From assembly GCA_937931165.1 (NCBI GenBank), contig CALHCI010000038.1:1-64000 (forward strand): a stretch of 64,000 bases of DNA, read 5' to 3'. The notes under the pieces are model-generated. The model searched no databases. It was not told the DNA's origin and was given only the letters and a program-made list of their open reading frames with translations. Both the position numbers and the translations under genes were made by a program. Shown piece after piece: positions 19,051 to 29,100 of the stretch; position 1 is the first letter of the stretch, and each line of letters starts with the position of its first letter. This stretch comes from an uncultured Granulosicoccaceae bacterium (GTDB lineage Bacteria; Pseudomonadota; Gammaproteobacteria; Granulosicoccales; Granulosicoccaceae).

Positions 19051-19389
19051 TTAACGAAAGGGTATTACTCTGGTTTCCTGACGCATCTTTTTTACAAGCG
19101 TATGCAACGCCTGCTTTCTTAAACCGCCTTCCTGTATTTCCAGCCAGCAGATTCGGCAATTGGGATCATTACTCAACGCTACCGATTGTTGGCGACTGGA
19201 ACTGCGAAGTGTGCTCGCCAGATTAGCGGTTTCAAACGCATCAAACACCTGGTCAGATTCCTCAGAATACAATATGCCGATACCGGCAATCGCAGGTGCC
19301 CGCCGCTTGTTTATCAATGGCATAGAAGGCAACCAGGCGACTTCAATGTCCTGATAGTTTATGTATGAATTAAGTGCTTGTGATTCCAT
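19051..19389 (-). CDS. Hypothetical protein, 112 residues
   Basis: An ORF on the minus strand with an ATG start; a GGAGG lies 14 bases upstream, which is further than usual. The product is soluble, mildly basic at the C-terminus and has no signal peptide or membrane segment; two close cysteines (CRIC) lie near residue 79. I recognise no family. It is the best coding candidate in the 980-bp stretch between the cold-shock gene and the MFS gene, but it may be chance. Confidence 0.3.
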   Translation of the reverse strand: MESQALNSYINYQDIEVAWLPSMPLINKRRAPAIAGIGILYSEESDQVFDAFETANLASTLRSSSRQQSVALSNDPNCRICWLEIQEGGLRKQALHTLVKKMRQETRVIPFR

Positions 19390-19727
19390 TAATTAAGATC
19401 TCGCCTCCAGTTACCGCCGCTATGATAAAGGCTCAACATGACGACACAAGCAGACGCGAGGAGCTATGAAATCTATTCACAATCAACAATTTCGGAAATA
19501 CCTTTGTAATAAGCGACAGAGGTAACTGGCGCAGTCTTTGTAGGCAAATTTACAACAACAACCAATCGCACGTTGGCGATATACAAACCCAACAGATTTC
19601 TCATCACGGCCATAGCAAACGTATCTCAGTTGTAAGCAAATTCTGCATTGCCCAATACAGTAAAAACACTGTAAAACACCCACCACAGTCGACCGACTCA
19701 ATACTTCTGCATTAGGCAGGTTTTACT
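19390..19727. other. Intergenic region before the first MFS gene
   Basis: About 340 bp with only short, cysteine-rich chance frames. It presumably holds the promoter of the MFS gene at 19728. Nothing else is seen. Confidence 0.35.
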
Positions 19728-20969
19728 ATGTTTCTTGTTCTCAAGAACTCCTGGGCATTGATGCTCGGCATGCTGCTGCTTATGTTAGGCAATGGACTTC
19801 AGGGCACCTTGCTGGGCGTGAGGGGCTCTATTGAAAATATCAGTCCTGAATGGCTTGGCTATGTCATGTCCGGCTACTTTGTCGGATTCCTTGCCAGCTC
19901 AAAGCTCACACCGCATCTGCTTAAACGCGTCGGTCACGTTCGAGTTTTCGCCGCACTCGGTTCTGTAGTCTCAGCAGCGTTTATTCTTTTTCCGGTCTGG
20001 GTCGATCCATGGTTCTGGATGATCTTGCGAATCATTGTCGGATTTTGTTTTTGTGGGATTTACATTGTTGCCGAAAGCTGGCTGAACGACTCATCAGATA
20101 ATGAAACCCGTGGTCAGGCTCTATCGATGTATCTGATGGTACAGATGGCAGGCATTGTTTCGGGCCAGTTACTGCTCAACATTGCAGACCCGAGTGGCTA
20201 CGAGTTGTTTGTGTTAATTACTGTACTGGTCTCAATATCATTTGCCCCCATCCTGCTATCGTCTTCCAGAGCGCCGATGTTTGAATTGTCCCGGCCCATG
20301 TCTCTAAAGGAGTTGATCGTTGCCTCACCACTCGCTTGCTTCGGTATGGTTATGTTGGGCGGTGTATTTGCAGCGCTCTTTGGTATGGCGGCAATCTATG
20401 CGAACCAGCGCGGGCTTTCTATTGCACAGACTTCCTACTTTGTTACTGCCATATACTGCGGCGGACTGGTACTGCAGTACCCGATAGGCTGGCTTTCAGA
20501 TCGAATGGATCGCAGAATACTGATTATTTTAACTGCGGGTATTTGCGCACTGACGTGCTTGTTTGCAGTGATGATCAAGGGTGCATTTATCTCACTACTA
20601 GTTGTTGCGTTTATCGTCGGTGGCACCACTAATCCGCTTTACTCGCTACTGATTGCGTACACCAATGACTTTCTCGACACCGATCAAATGGCTGCAGCCT
20701 CAGCCGGCATGCTGTTTATCAATGGCATTGGGGCGATGAGCGGGCCAATCGTTGTCGGATTTTTAATGACCCGGGTGGGATCTTCCTCATTCTTTGTTTT
20801 TATAGCGGTATTGATGAGCCTGGTTTGCGTTTACGGTATCTACCGCATGAGCCAGCGCGCTACCATCAATGTGGAAGATACAGCGCCCTATCTGCCAATT
20901 ACCAGCCGAACATCCCAGGTTGCTACTGAAATTGCTGTAGAAATCTCGGACGAGGAAACCGATCAATAG
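19728..20969 (+). CDS. MFS transporter, YcaD-like
   Basis: 413-residue major facilitator with about twelve hydrophobic segments in two halves. The A-motif-like loop reads GYFVGFLASSKL then R-V-G-H-V-R; a second one reads GWLSDRMDRR in the middle of the protein. The AESWLND segment of the N-terminal half is typical of YcaD-type proteins. The substrate is unknown. The C-terminal 45 residues are cytoplasmic and acidic. Confidence 0.83.
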   Translation: MFLVLKNSWALMLGMLLLMLGNGLQGTLLGVRGSIENISPEWLGYVMSGYFVGFLASSKLTPHLLKRVGHVRVFAALGSVVSAAFILFPVWVDPWFWMILRIIVGFCFCGIYIVAESWLNDSSDNETRGQALSMYLMVQMAGIVSGQLLLNIADPSGYELFVLITVLVSISFAPILLSSSRAPMFELSRPMSLKELIVASPLACFGMVMLGGVFAALFGMAAIYANQRGLSIAQTSYFVTAIYCGGLVLQYPIGWLSDRMDRRILIILTAGICALTCLFAVMIKGAFISLLVVAFIVGGTTNPLYSLLIAYTNDFLDTDQMAAASAGMLFINGIGAMSGPIVVGFLMTRVGSSSFFVFIAVLMSLVCVYGIYRMSQRATINVEDTAPYLPITSRTSQVATEIAVEISDEETDQ

Positions 20970-21043
20970 CGCTCCCTTGCCAGCTCAATGATTGCAAACT
21001 GGCTTTAAATGTGCGAGAACAGAAACTCCATTGGCAACATAAA

Positions 21044-21055
21044 AAGGAGGTGATC
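21044..21055 (+). promoter_or_regulatory. Full-length Shine-Dalgarno site deciding a TTG start
   Basis: The 12 bases aaggaggtgatc are the complete complement of the 3' end of 16S rRNA. The site ends directly before the TTG at 21056, placing GGAGG five bases from the start codon, and so argues for that TTG over the GTG at 21011. Confidence 0.85.
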
Positions 21056-21280
21056 TTGAAATCTATACTCACGATCGCAACGGGTTTCCTGATTTTAGGC
21101 TCAAGTCAACTCATCGCTTGTCCATTAATGGACGGCAAACAAAAGGTGACCGAACTAGACCTGCACGACCAATCACAACAATCTTTGGTTGAAAACGATC
21201 AGGAAAACATCGACATCGAAATGATCGATCCCGCTCTCCTTGCAAAACTGTTGCTGGAGAAACAGGAAGAGATCAACTAG
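21056..21280 (+). CDS. Small predicted lipoprotein, 74 residues
   Basis: Starts at TTG behind a perfect Shine-Dalgarno site. The first 22 residues (MKSILTIATGFLILGSSQLI, then AC) form a signal peptide ending in a good lipobox (LIAC), so the mature part would be a 51-residue acidic lipoprotein with an EN/DQ-rich middle and a helical end (LLAKLLLEKQEEI). I recognise no family. A strong terminator follows 24 bp after the stop, so this looks like a well-expressed single gene. Confidence 0.72.
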   Translation: MKSILTIATGFLILGSSQLIACPLMDGKQKVTELDLHDQSQQSLVENDQENIDIEMIDPALLAKLLLEKQEEIN

Positions 21281-21303
21281 TCGTACCCTAAGCGAAAAGA
21301 GTG

Positions 21304-21334
21304 CACCCGGTTCAAACTGAACCGGGTGTTTTTT
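21304..21334 (+). terminator. Strong intrinsic terminator
   Basis: An 11-bp perfect stem (21304-21314 with 21318-21328), 3-base loop and six Ts right after it. It ends the small lipoprotein transcript. Confidence 0.92.
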
Positions 21335-21550
21335 GGCCCCAACACACCTCGCTTTACCAACTAGTCGGCATACAGCAGACACACCGCACATTCCCAACCA
21401 GCACCCCCCCCCTACCCCTGTCTCCCGGTACATGCTTTGCAACAGCGTCTGTTGCAATAGACCATCCTGTTTGTAGCCACGATTTGTAACTTCCGTATTA
21501 CCTTCGCTGGCCGATGGCACTGGCATGTTTCCAACGGCCTGGAGATCCAC

Positions 21551-22033
21551 ATGATTTCAACACGTTACCTTTCGCATACTTTATGTTCAGTCTTCGTTGT
21601 TGTTACTTTGTCTGCCTGCGAAAGCGACAGCGAATCGATGGTCGTTAACGATGCGCCGGACAATACGATTATGCAGAACGACATCACTCAGTCAGACACT
21701 GATGGCGATGGCGTCAGCAATGCCGATGAAGGCACGGGGGATATTGATGGAGACGGCATTCCAAACTATCTCGACCTGGACAGCGACGGTGATTTCATTT
21801 CAGATGCGCATGAATACAATCACCCTTGTGCAGAAAAATTCTCTGAAGTCAAAGCACAGTCGGGTGACCCTGATTTGCAACGGGAGTTTCCCGAGCTAAA
21901 CGAACGGGTACCGCTGGTTGTCACAGAATACTGGTACGAGCCGGAAGCCACTATAGTCCGCTTTACCTCTATGGAAACAGAAGACTTTTGCACGGTAGTA
22001 GTCGAAGATAATTCTGTTGTCTGGAACAACTAA
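21551..22033 (+). CDS. Lipoprotein with thrombospondin type 3-like calcium repeats
   Basis: 160-residue predicted lipoprotein; the lipobox is LSAC at about residue 23. Residues about 45-85 contain acidic D-x-D-G-D-G repeats ([38 protein letters not shown]) that bind calcium in thrombospondin type 3 and OmpA-type proteins. Three cysteines remain in the mature part after the lipid anchor. The C-terminal 60 residues form no domain I know. Its role is probably structural or adhesive at the cell surface. Confidence 0.78.
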   Translation: MISTRYLSHTLCSVFVVVTLSACESDSESMVVNDAPDNTIMQNDITQSDTDGDGVSNADEGTGDIDGDGIPNYLDLDSDGDFISDAHEYNHPCAEKFSEVKAQSGDPDLQREFPELNERVPLVVTEYWYEPEATIVRFTSMETEDFCTVVVEDNSVVWNN

Positions 22034-22142
22034 TACGGTCGCATCGGTCTGACAGCAAACCAGCGCAAAGTTGGTTTAATAATCAACGCGACACGGCAAC
22101 GAGTACGCTACAGTAGCTCTACTTCAATGAGAGACCTGTGCA

Positions 22143-23321
22143 TTGCCCGCTACCCTCTATTTACTGACTGCATGTCAGGCTTTCATGTTTATCTGTTCTT
22201 CACTGCTGATTACCGTTTCAGCACTGATAGGACTCGAACTGGCAACCAATAAAGCCCTCGCGACCCTGCCATTGGCCATTCAGTTTATTGCGGTGATGTG
22301 CACCAGTGTGCCAGCCTCTCTGGCAATGGGGACGTGGGGACGCAAAGCAGGCTTTCTCGCAGCGGGCCTGATTGGCATATTGGGCGCCTGCCTGGCGTTG
22401 ATCGCAATCTACCAACACTCTTTCTGGTTGTTTTGCGCAGCGACTTTCTGCTTTGGTTCGTTTAGCGCTTTTGGTAATTACTATCGATTTACCGCACCCG
22501 AAATTGTCCCGGAAGACAAAAAAAGCGTCGCGATATCGTGGGTGATGGCAGGGGGTGTCGTGGCGGCTTTTATAGGCCCGAACCTCGCCAACTGGAGTCA
22601 ACATCTGTTGGAGGTATCGATTTACGCAGGTGCCTTTATCATTGCTATCGGTGTGTATCTGGCTTCGATGCTGACAGTCAGTTTTATGCAACTTCCACCA
22701 CCGGACAGCAAAGCGTCAGACCGAACAAACGGCCGATCGCTCCGTGCCATCGTGAGCCAGCCGGTGTTCATTGTCGCTGTGGTTTGCGCCACCATCGGCT
22801 ATGGCGTAATGAACCTGCTAATGACCGCCACACCACTTGCTATGCACCACAATGACATGCAGCTCGGAGACACTGCCTTTGTTATTCAATGGCACGTAGT
22901 CGCGATGTTTGCCCCTTCCTTTGTGACGGGCCATCTAATCAGAAAACTTGGTATTCGCAACATACTGCTGAGTGGCGCTGTCATGTGCGGGTTGTGTGTC
23001 ATCACCAACTTACTCGGCCAGACAATCTGGCATTTCTGGCTCGCACTGATCCTGCTCGGGATTGGCTGGAACTTCCTGTTTGTCGGTGGCACAACTCTGT
23101 TGACGGACAGTTACCAGCCAGCAGAAAAATCACGTACCCAGGCGCTTAACGATTTTATCGTGTTTAGCACAGTGTCAGTCACGGCGTTGTCGTCCGGCAC
23201 CATCCATCATCACTTTGGCTGGACAACTGTTAACCTGTGCGTGGTGCCGTTTCTTATTATTGTGGCCCTTTGTATCATTGTGCTACAGCGACCAGCCGCC
23301 TCCGTTCCTGCCACCGGCTGA
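22143..23321 (+). CDS. MFS transporter
   Basis: 392-residue major facilitator with about twelve membrane segments. The loop 2-3 signature is degenerate (AMGTWGRKAGFLA); the second half begins at about residue 200 after a hydrophilic linker. The start is TTG: a TGA lies in frame 13 bp upstream and no ATG precedes the first membrane helix. Substrate unknown; it resembles the general drug/sugar-type MFS_1 group. Confidence 0.8.
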   Translation: MPATLYLLTACQAFMFICSSLLITVSALIGLELATNKALATLPLAIQFIAVMCTSVPASLAMGTWGRKAGFLAAGLIGILGACLALIAIYQHSFWLFCAATFCFGSFSAFGNYYRFTAPEIVPEDKKSVAISWVMAGGVVAAFIGPNLANWSQHLLEVSIYAGAFIIAIGVYLASMLTVSFMQLPPPDSKASDRTNGRSLRAIVSQPVFIVAVVCATIGYGVMNLLMTATPLAMHHNDMQLGDTAFVIQWHVVAMFAPSFVTGHLIRKLGIRNILLSGAVMCGLCVITNLLGQTIWHFWLALILLGIGWNFLFVGGTTLLTDSYQPAEKSRTQALNDFIVFSTVSVTALSSGTIHHHFGWTTVNLCVVPFLIIVALCIIVLQRPAASVPATG

Positions 23322-23464
23322 CAACCATACGGTAAGATCTGATCTGATTTTCTGGCTGTATTACCGGTAAACTTTACCCCGACCAGAGAAAATATTTCAT
23401 CCATTGCAATCAAATCCCCCCTCATTAATCGTATATAGATACAGCAATCAAAAAAGGAACGGGA

Positions 23465-23617
23465 ATGATTCGAGCGAACCCGGCTGAAAACCCCGAACTG
23501 GCCTTTGTGAAGATGTTAAAGCATTACCCTATACGCACACCGGCTAACCAAAAAACATGCACAGTAGCGATCACTGTACTCCCGGATTTCAACAATAATT
23601 ACCGACAAATACCATGA
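23465..23617 (+). CDS. Small ORF translationally coupled to the SCO1-like gene
   Basis: A 50-residue ORF with ATG at 23465, preceded by AAGGA with 6-base spacing. Its TGA overlaps the ATG of the SCO1-like gene (ATGA arrangement), which is the geometry of translational coupling. The product has one cysteine, is mildly basic and shows no signal peptide or known motif. It may be a leader peptide or a real small protein; conservation has not been tested. Confidence 0.42.
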   Translation: MIRANPAENPELAFVKMLKHYPIRTPANQKTCTVAITVLPDFNNNYRQIP

Positions 23618-24231
23618 ATAAAATACTACCAATTATGCTGGCCGCGATTGCTCTGACCGCAGGGCTTTGGTTTGCGCGCCAACAAAACACGACAACGCAA
23701 ATGGAGATATCCGGTTTTGCGTTTCCGTCTCCAAAACAACTGGCAGATATTGAACTTATTGATCAAAACAGCCAGCCATTCAATGAAGATCTGTTTAAAG
23801 ACAAATGGACTTTTATCTACGTGGGTTACACATTTTGTCCCGATGCCTGCCCAATGACTCTGACCATTCTTGATCAGCTCTATAAGAAGCTTGCCGATGG
23901 CGATCAGCTGAGGGATGACGTTGCCATGATGCTGGTGTCAATTGATCCGCATCGCGACACACCGGAAAGGCTCAATTCATATGTCGCGCACTTTAACGAC
24001 AGTTTTGTCGGCGCAACCGGTGAACCCGCCAAGCTGAAGTCATTTGCCAATCAGGTCAGCGCTATTTACTCTGTCCCCGATGATAAAAGTGACCCGAACT
24101 ACCTCGTTGATCACTCTTCGTCTATCATACTGATCGATCCGAATGCAGCGGTACATGCGATTTTCACTCCACCACAACAGGCGGAAGATCTTGCAAAAGA
24201 CTTCGCTGTTATTCGCGACCGTCACTCCTGA
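23614..24231 (+). CDS. SCO1/SenC family copper chaperone
   Basis: 205-residue periplasmic protein anchored by an N-terminal helix (residues 3-21). It has the thioredoxin-like SCO fold with the copper ligands C-x-x-x-C in TFCPDACP and the distal His in VDHSSS. Members load copper on cytochrome c oxidase CuA or act in thiol redox. No oxidase genes are nearby. The start overlaps the stop of a 50-codon ORF. Confidence 0.9.
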   Translation: MNKILPIMLAAIALTAGLWFARQQNTTTQMEISGFAFPSPKQLADIELIDQNSQPFNEDLFKDKWTFIYVGYTFCPDACPMTLTILDQLYKKLADGDQLRDDVAMMLVSIDPHRDTPERLNSYVAHFNDSFVGATGEPAKLKSFANQVSAIYSVPDDKSDPNYLVDHSSSIILIDPNAAVHAIFTPPQQAEDLAKDFAVIRDRHS

Positions 24232-24255
24232 TAATTTGCTGATGAAATACTGAAA

Positions 24256-25455
24256 ATGAAAATCACTGACCTCACTACCTTTGTTGTTGGCAACCCTCCC
24301 CCACACAAAGGTGGCAGGTATTTCATTTTTGTAAAGCTGACCACTGATACCGGCATTACCGGTATCGGTGAAGTGTATAACGCAACCTTTTCGCCGCACG
24401 TCATCAAACACATGATTGATGACATTTTCACCTCCCACATAGAAGGTACCGATCCATTTCGTATTGAAACGCTTTGGCGAAACGTGTATGCCCGTGGTTA
24501 TTCATCAAGGCCGGACATCACATTAGTCGGTGTATTAAGCGGGCTTGAAATGGCGCTGTGGGATATCAACGGTAAAGCGCTGGATAAGCCCGTCTACGAA
24601 CTGCTTGGCGGGAAAGTACATGAGAAATTGCGGTCCTATACCTATCTGTACCCGGCCGACGACGGTGATGCCAATAGCGCAGACCCGGTGTACTCAGACC
24701 CGCAGGTTGCTGCCGAACGTGCCGTCCATTATGTATCACAGGGCTTCACTGCCGTGAAGTTCGATCCGGCCGGCGCTTACACCACCTATGACCCGCACCA
24801 GCCGGAACTGGAATCGATTCAACGCTCACAAAAATTCGTCGAAACTATTCGAGCAGCCGTTGGCAACAAGGCAGACCTGCTGTTCGGCACGCATGGTCAG
24901 TTCACCCCGGCTGGTGCAATCCGAATGGCAAAGGCTCTGGAAGCCAGCGATCCGCTATGGTTCGAAGAACCTGTGCCACCCGAAATGCCAGAGCAGATGG
25001 CACGCGTTGCACAGCAGACTTCCATCCCGGTTGCCACCGGTGAAAGACTCACTACCAAGTATGAATTCGCCAGAGTTTTGCAGTGTGGTGCTGCAGCTAT
25101 TCTGCAACCGGCGCTCGGCCGGGTCGGTGGTTTGCTCGAAGGTAAGAAGATTGCCAGCATGGCTGAAACTCACTACGCACAGTTAGCACCGCATTTGTAT
25201 TGTGGACCGGTAGAAGCCGCAGCCAATATTCAGCTTGCCGCCTGTACCCCGAACTTTTTGATCCTGGAAAGTATTGAAACATGGACCGGATTTCATCGCG
25301 ACCTGCTGCAAGGCCCGATCAACTGGCAGGATGGTTACGTCATTCCGCCAACCACCCCCGGACTTGGCATTGAACTCAATGAGGAGGTTGCCCGCAGCCA
25401 CCCCTATAACGATCAGCAATTACATATTGAACCCGCCACAACCCCCATCACCTGA
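24256..25455 (+). CDS. Enolase-superfamily enzyme (mandelate racemase group)
   Basis: 399-residue enzyme with an N-terminal capping domain (1-125) and a TIM barrel. Residues aligned with the superfamily active site: VKFDP on strand 2, GTHGQF on strand 3, WFEEPV (Glu) on strand 4, TGERL (Glu) on strand 5 and a His in APHLYCG. The nearest pattern I know is that of sugar acid dehydratases such as galactonate dehydratase, but the first metal-ligand Asp of D-x-H seems replaced by Gly (G-T-H). The reaction is therefore not assignable; a sugar acid dehydratase or cycloisomerase is likely. It lies 25 bp after the SCO1-like gene. Confidence 0.83.
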   Translation: MKITDLTTFVVGNPPPHKGGRYFIFVKLTTDTGITGIGEVYNATFSPHVIKHMIDDIFTSHIEGTDPFRIETLWRNVYARGYSSRPDITLVGVLSGLEMALWDINGKALDKPVYELLGGKVHEKLRSYTYLYPADDGDANSADPVYSDPQVAAERAVHYVSQGFTAVKFDPAGAYTTYDPHQPELESIQRSQKFVETIRAAVGNKADLLFGTHGQFTPAGAIRMAKALEASDPLWFEEPVPPEMPEQMARVAQQTSIPVATGERLTTKYEFARVLQCGAAAILQPALGRVGGLLEGKKIASMAETHYAQLAPHLYCGPVEAAANIQLAACTPNFLILESIETWTGFHRDLLQGPINWQDGYVIPPTTPGLGIELNEEVARSHPYNDQQLHIEPATTPIT

Positions 25456-25704
25456 CTCTGTACATCGTTACCAACTTGCATGAAGAAATTAGAAAAAAAT
25501 AAGGAAATTCGCGTCACGACCTAAACTTCAATTAGAGCGAACCTTTAAAAACTTCCGCTACACATCAGCAGGTTGTCAATCGTTCAAATTCGCATACTAC
25601 TGTAAAGGCATACATAAAAATAAATTAAATAGCTACATGTACAGCAAGCCTGCACCGAAACCCTGATTATTCAAACCAAAGAAACAGATAGCGAGGAATC
25701 TACC
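25456..25704. other. AT-rich gene-free region before the pilY1 remnant
   Basis: About 250 bp of AT-rich DNA without a supported ORF. It would be the former upstream region of the deleted pilY1 paralogue and may hold its promoter; no clear motif stands out. Confidence 0.35.
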
Positions 25705-25807
25705 ATGAAGTACAAATTGTGACTTCTCAGGCGCAAACAAGGCTATGGAACACGACGGACGCACTCTGACTGAGTGGGTTTACTGGTCTGAGTACCCAAA
25801 TTTCTAG
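25705..25807 (+). pseudogene. Deletion remnant of a second pilY1
   Basis: Codons from 25727 to the TAG at 25805-25807 read S-G-A-N then K-A-M-E then HDGRTLTEWVYWSEYPNF. This matches the last 27 residues of the intact PilY1 at 26103-30809 at 18 of 27 positions, including the final nine VYWSEYPNF. Just upstream, ATG at 25705 behind a gagg starts MKYKL and then hits TGA, out of frame with the tail. The simplest reading is a pilY1-like gene reduced by an internal deletion to its start region and its end. Confidence 0.85.
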
Positions 25808-25859
25808 CAAATCCGGCCGTAACATAAAGTGAGGCTAGAAAACCACTAATTAACGTTTT

Positions 25860-25890
25860 AGGGCGATCGAACCCGACGGCAGATCGCCCT
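25860..25890 (+). terminator. Hairpin after the pilY1 remnant
   Basis: A 9-bp perfect stem (25860-25868 with 25882-25890) and 13-base loop, 52 bp after the remnant stop. There is no T tract, so it may be the old terminator of the lost gene or a regulatory hairpin upstream of the intact pilY1. Confidence 0.45.
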
Positions 25891-26102
25891 TCACCCGAGC
25901 CTGACAAGGCACCATAAATAACTCGACCTGTCGCGAAATCGGGACAATACACCGACCGTAATGTGAAATAACCCTGAAAAATCAACCTTTACACTTGCAT
26001 TGTAACTAAAGATTTCGCTGCAACGACCTCTATATAGCCGGAACTAAAAGGATGTACCGGTAGACCCACGGACCGCCGCGGGTCGATTCATAAGAGGCCA
26101 AC
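25891..26102 (+). other. Upstream region of pilY1
   Basis: About 210 bp between the hairpin and the pilY1 start; it must hold the pilY1 promoter. AGAGG lies 7 bases upstream of the ATG. No other feature is evident. Confidence 0.4.
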
Positions 26103-29100
26103 ATGCTCGAACAGATATCAAAGCTTCGCTGTATCGGATACTTTTTTATCCTGACACTTTTGTGCGGCAATCCGTTGTGGGCGGATGATACAGAAATATT
26201 CTTCAGTCGAGCCAGCTCAGCAGACATTCAACCCAATGTGTTGTTCATACTCGACGGATCCGGCTCAATGTCCTGGTACGATTGTGCCAATGGCTCAGTC
26301 AGATCAAGTTCCTGTGACGACGGCACCCCTAACGGTACTACTACGCGCCTCGCACGCCTGAAGGACTCACTAAAAACAGTCCTCAACAACACCAGCAATA
26401 TCAATGTCGGACTAATGCGTTTTAGTCACTCTAGTAGTGGAGGACGTATTACGTATCCGATTAGAAATATTGATCAGCAGATGTGTAACGGGGTGCCATG
26501 CAGCGATGATTCTACATTCACAGCCCAGTCACGCAGCCGGGCCAGTGAGGATGACGCCGCTGAACTCGCTAACGGAGACGTCAACATTTCAGAATCGACC
26601 ATTGCTCTAACCACGCGAGTGGCCGCTTCAACGAAACCTGTTAGCTATGAATACTTCGAAGGTAACTGGAACAAACTGCCCGACTTCAACACATTGACCC
26701 CGGTTGAGACAGGCACAATAGACAACTTCAGCATAGATCCCGCAACCGCGAATAACCATTTCGGTTTCAGACAACAAGCCACGCTGGAAATTACTACTGC
26801 TGGCGAGTACACATTCTACACTCGCTCAGATGATGGCAGTCAACTGTTTATTAATGACCAGATGATCGTCGACAACGACGACTTGCACGGTATGCGAGAA
26901 CGTAGTGGAAAGATTACGCTCCAGCCTGGTGAATACCCGATTATTGTTACCTACTTTGAAAAAACCGGTGGCGCCGGTTTGGAAGTAATGTGGGAGGGTC
27001 CGAATTTTTCAAAACGTAGCATAGATTCATTCGTGACACCTGCGGCTGGAGAAAACGCCTGGGTTGGATTGCGTTTCCCGGATCTTCAAATTCCACAGGG
27101 GGCAACAATCACCGATGCACGTCTGGATGTCTCCTCTGCAAGCGATAGTTTATCAACAACAAATCTGGTGATTCACGCAGAAGATACCGAGAACTCAGCG
27201 CCGTTTGCCGGTGATACCAACAATATTAGCCAACGCAACCGTAGCTACACATCCGTCAACTGGAATGCTATTCCCGAGTGGGATGACGACGGAAACTACG
27301 AGACGCCAGACCTGTCCAGCCTTTTACAATTAGTCGTTAATAAACCGGGATGGTGCGGCGGTAACGCTATGGGTTTAATTATCAAAGGTTCCGGTGAACG
27401 ACTTATTGATGCCTACGATGGTGGTTCTGGTACATCCCCCAAATTAAGGGTCTCTTATACGCTCGATAATATTCCCGCTACCGGGGGCTGCACCACAAGC
27501 ACATTCGTCACCCGAATCGCTGACCCGAAAGATGATGCAACAGAGCTGATCTACGATAATAACAGTTATGGTACCGGTCTCAACTATGCAGTCGCACCTG
27601 TAGCCAAAGCAACGTATCAGAGCTATGGATATGTGTCCGGGTTTAGATTCCGGGAAATCAACGTGCCGAAAGATGCTGAAATAGTAGACGCGACTCTGTC
27701 GCTAACCACCAAAAATTATGGCTGGTACTCCAGTTATCCATCATTAACACTCACTGCACACGATGATGCCAATCCGGCCAGCCTGCAAGCTCGCACAAAT
27801 AATCTGACTGGCAGACCAAGAACATCTTCAGTCAGTTGGGACAACATAACTTCAGACTCTGATGTCGAGGTAACCAGCCCGTCGGTAAAGGACATCGTTC
27901 AGGATTTGGTAGAAAAAAGTGATTGGGCTATAGGTAACCCGATGGTGTTCCTGCTTGAAGAGGATGGCAGTGGTGGACACAATTTCCTAAGCTATGACGG
28001 TGCTCCTTCAAAAGCCGCACAATTGAAAATCACATTCAAAAGCAATATTCAAAATACGCTGGACACTATCACCGGCCCGGTTACTGATGTCCGGTCCGAA
28101 ATCATTGCAGAAATTGACTCAATGGTGGCAAACCACGGAACACCGACCGTTGGTGCTATGCTGGAAGCAAGACGATACTTCGCCGGCGACCAGGTTAAAT
28201 ATGGATTGAATCGCTACGCAAATTATACAAGTACAAGCTCCACAGGAAGATACTCAAGGGTGTCTACACCGGATTCCTATACCGGAGGTACTGTTGTTCG
28301 AGATGCCAGCTGCAACATCAATGCACCTGATGGAAGGTACTGTGCTTCCGAACACATTACCGGCTCACCGACTTATATCTCACCTTTTACCCACGAGTGT
28401 CAGAGCAACCACATTGTTCTGCTGACGGACGGCGAGCCTAATGCTGATTCCACAGCGGCTAGTGAAGTGATGGCGCTCACTGGTGGCGGATGTGTAGATG
28501 AACCAGGCGGTTATGGTACCTGCGGTGAAGAAATTGCCAGCTACCTGAGCAATTACGATCAACATAGCCATAGCGGTGATCAAACTATCACCACGCATAC
28601 CATTGGTTTCAATTTCACAACACAGTGGTTAAAGGATGTAGCCAGCGAGGGTGGTGGTGGTTATTACACTGCAGATACTGCCTCACAGCTAAGTGCCGCA
28701 CTGGCCAATATTATCGACTCTGTGCAGGATGACGGCACTACGTTTGTCGCACCTGGAGCAACGGTTGATCACTTTTCAAAAATATCGCATCGCAACGATA
28801 TTTACCTGGCGCTGTTCCAGCCCAAGTCAGGTCCACGCTGGGTAGGCAATCTGAAACGCTACGACTTTTCAGGTAAACCGGCAGTATTGCACGATGCCAA
28901 TGACAACCCGGCCATTGATCCAGAAACCGGACAGTTTTACAACGAGGCCAAAAGTATCTGGTCCGCCACTGCAGATGGTAATCACGTACCCGCAGGTGGT
29001 GCCGCCAGCAGATTGGTGCCGGGTGATCGGAAGCTTTATACCTATACAGGAACTTCATCCTATTTGACGGCAGATTCTAATAAATTTGACGAATCGAACG

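Noticed and set aside
21395-21420. A C-rich tract taken as a possible phase-variable repeat.
   Set aside because: It lies between genes, after a terminator and more than 130 bp before the next start, and does not sit in a promoter spacer I can define.
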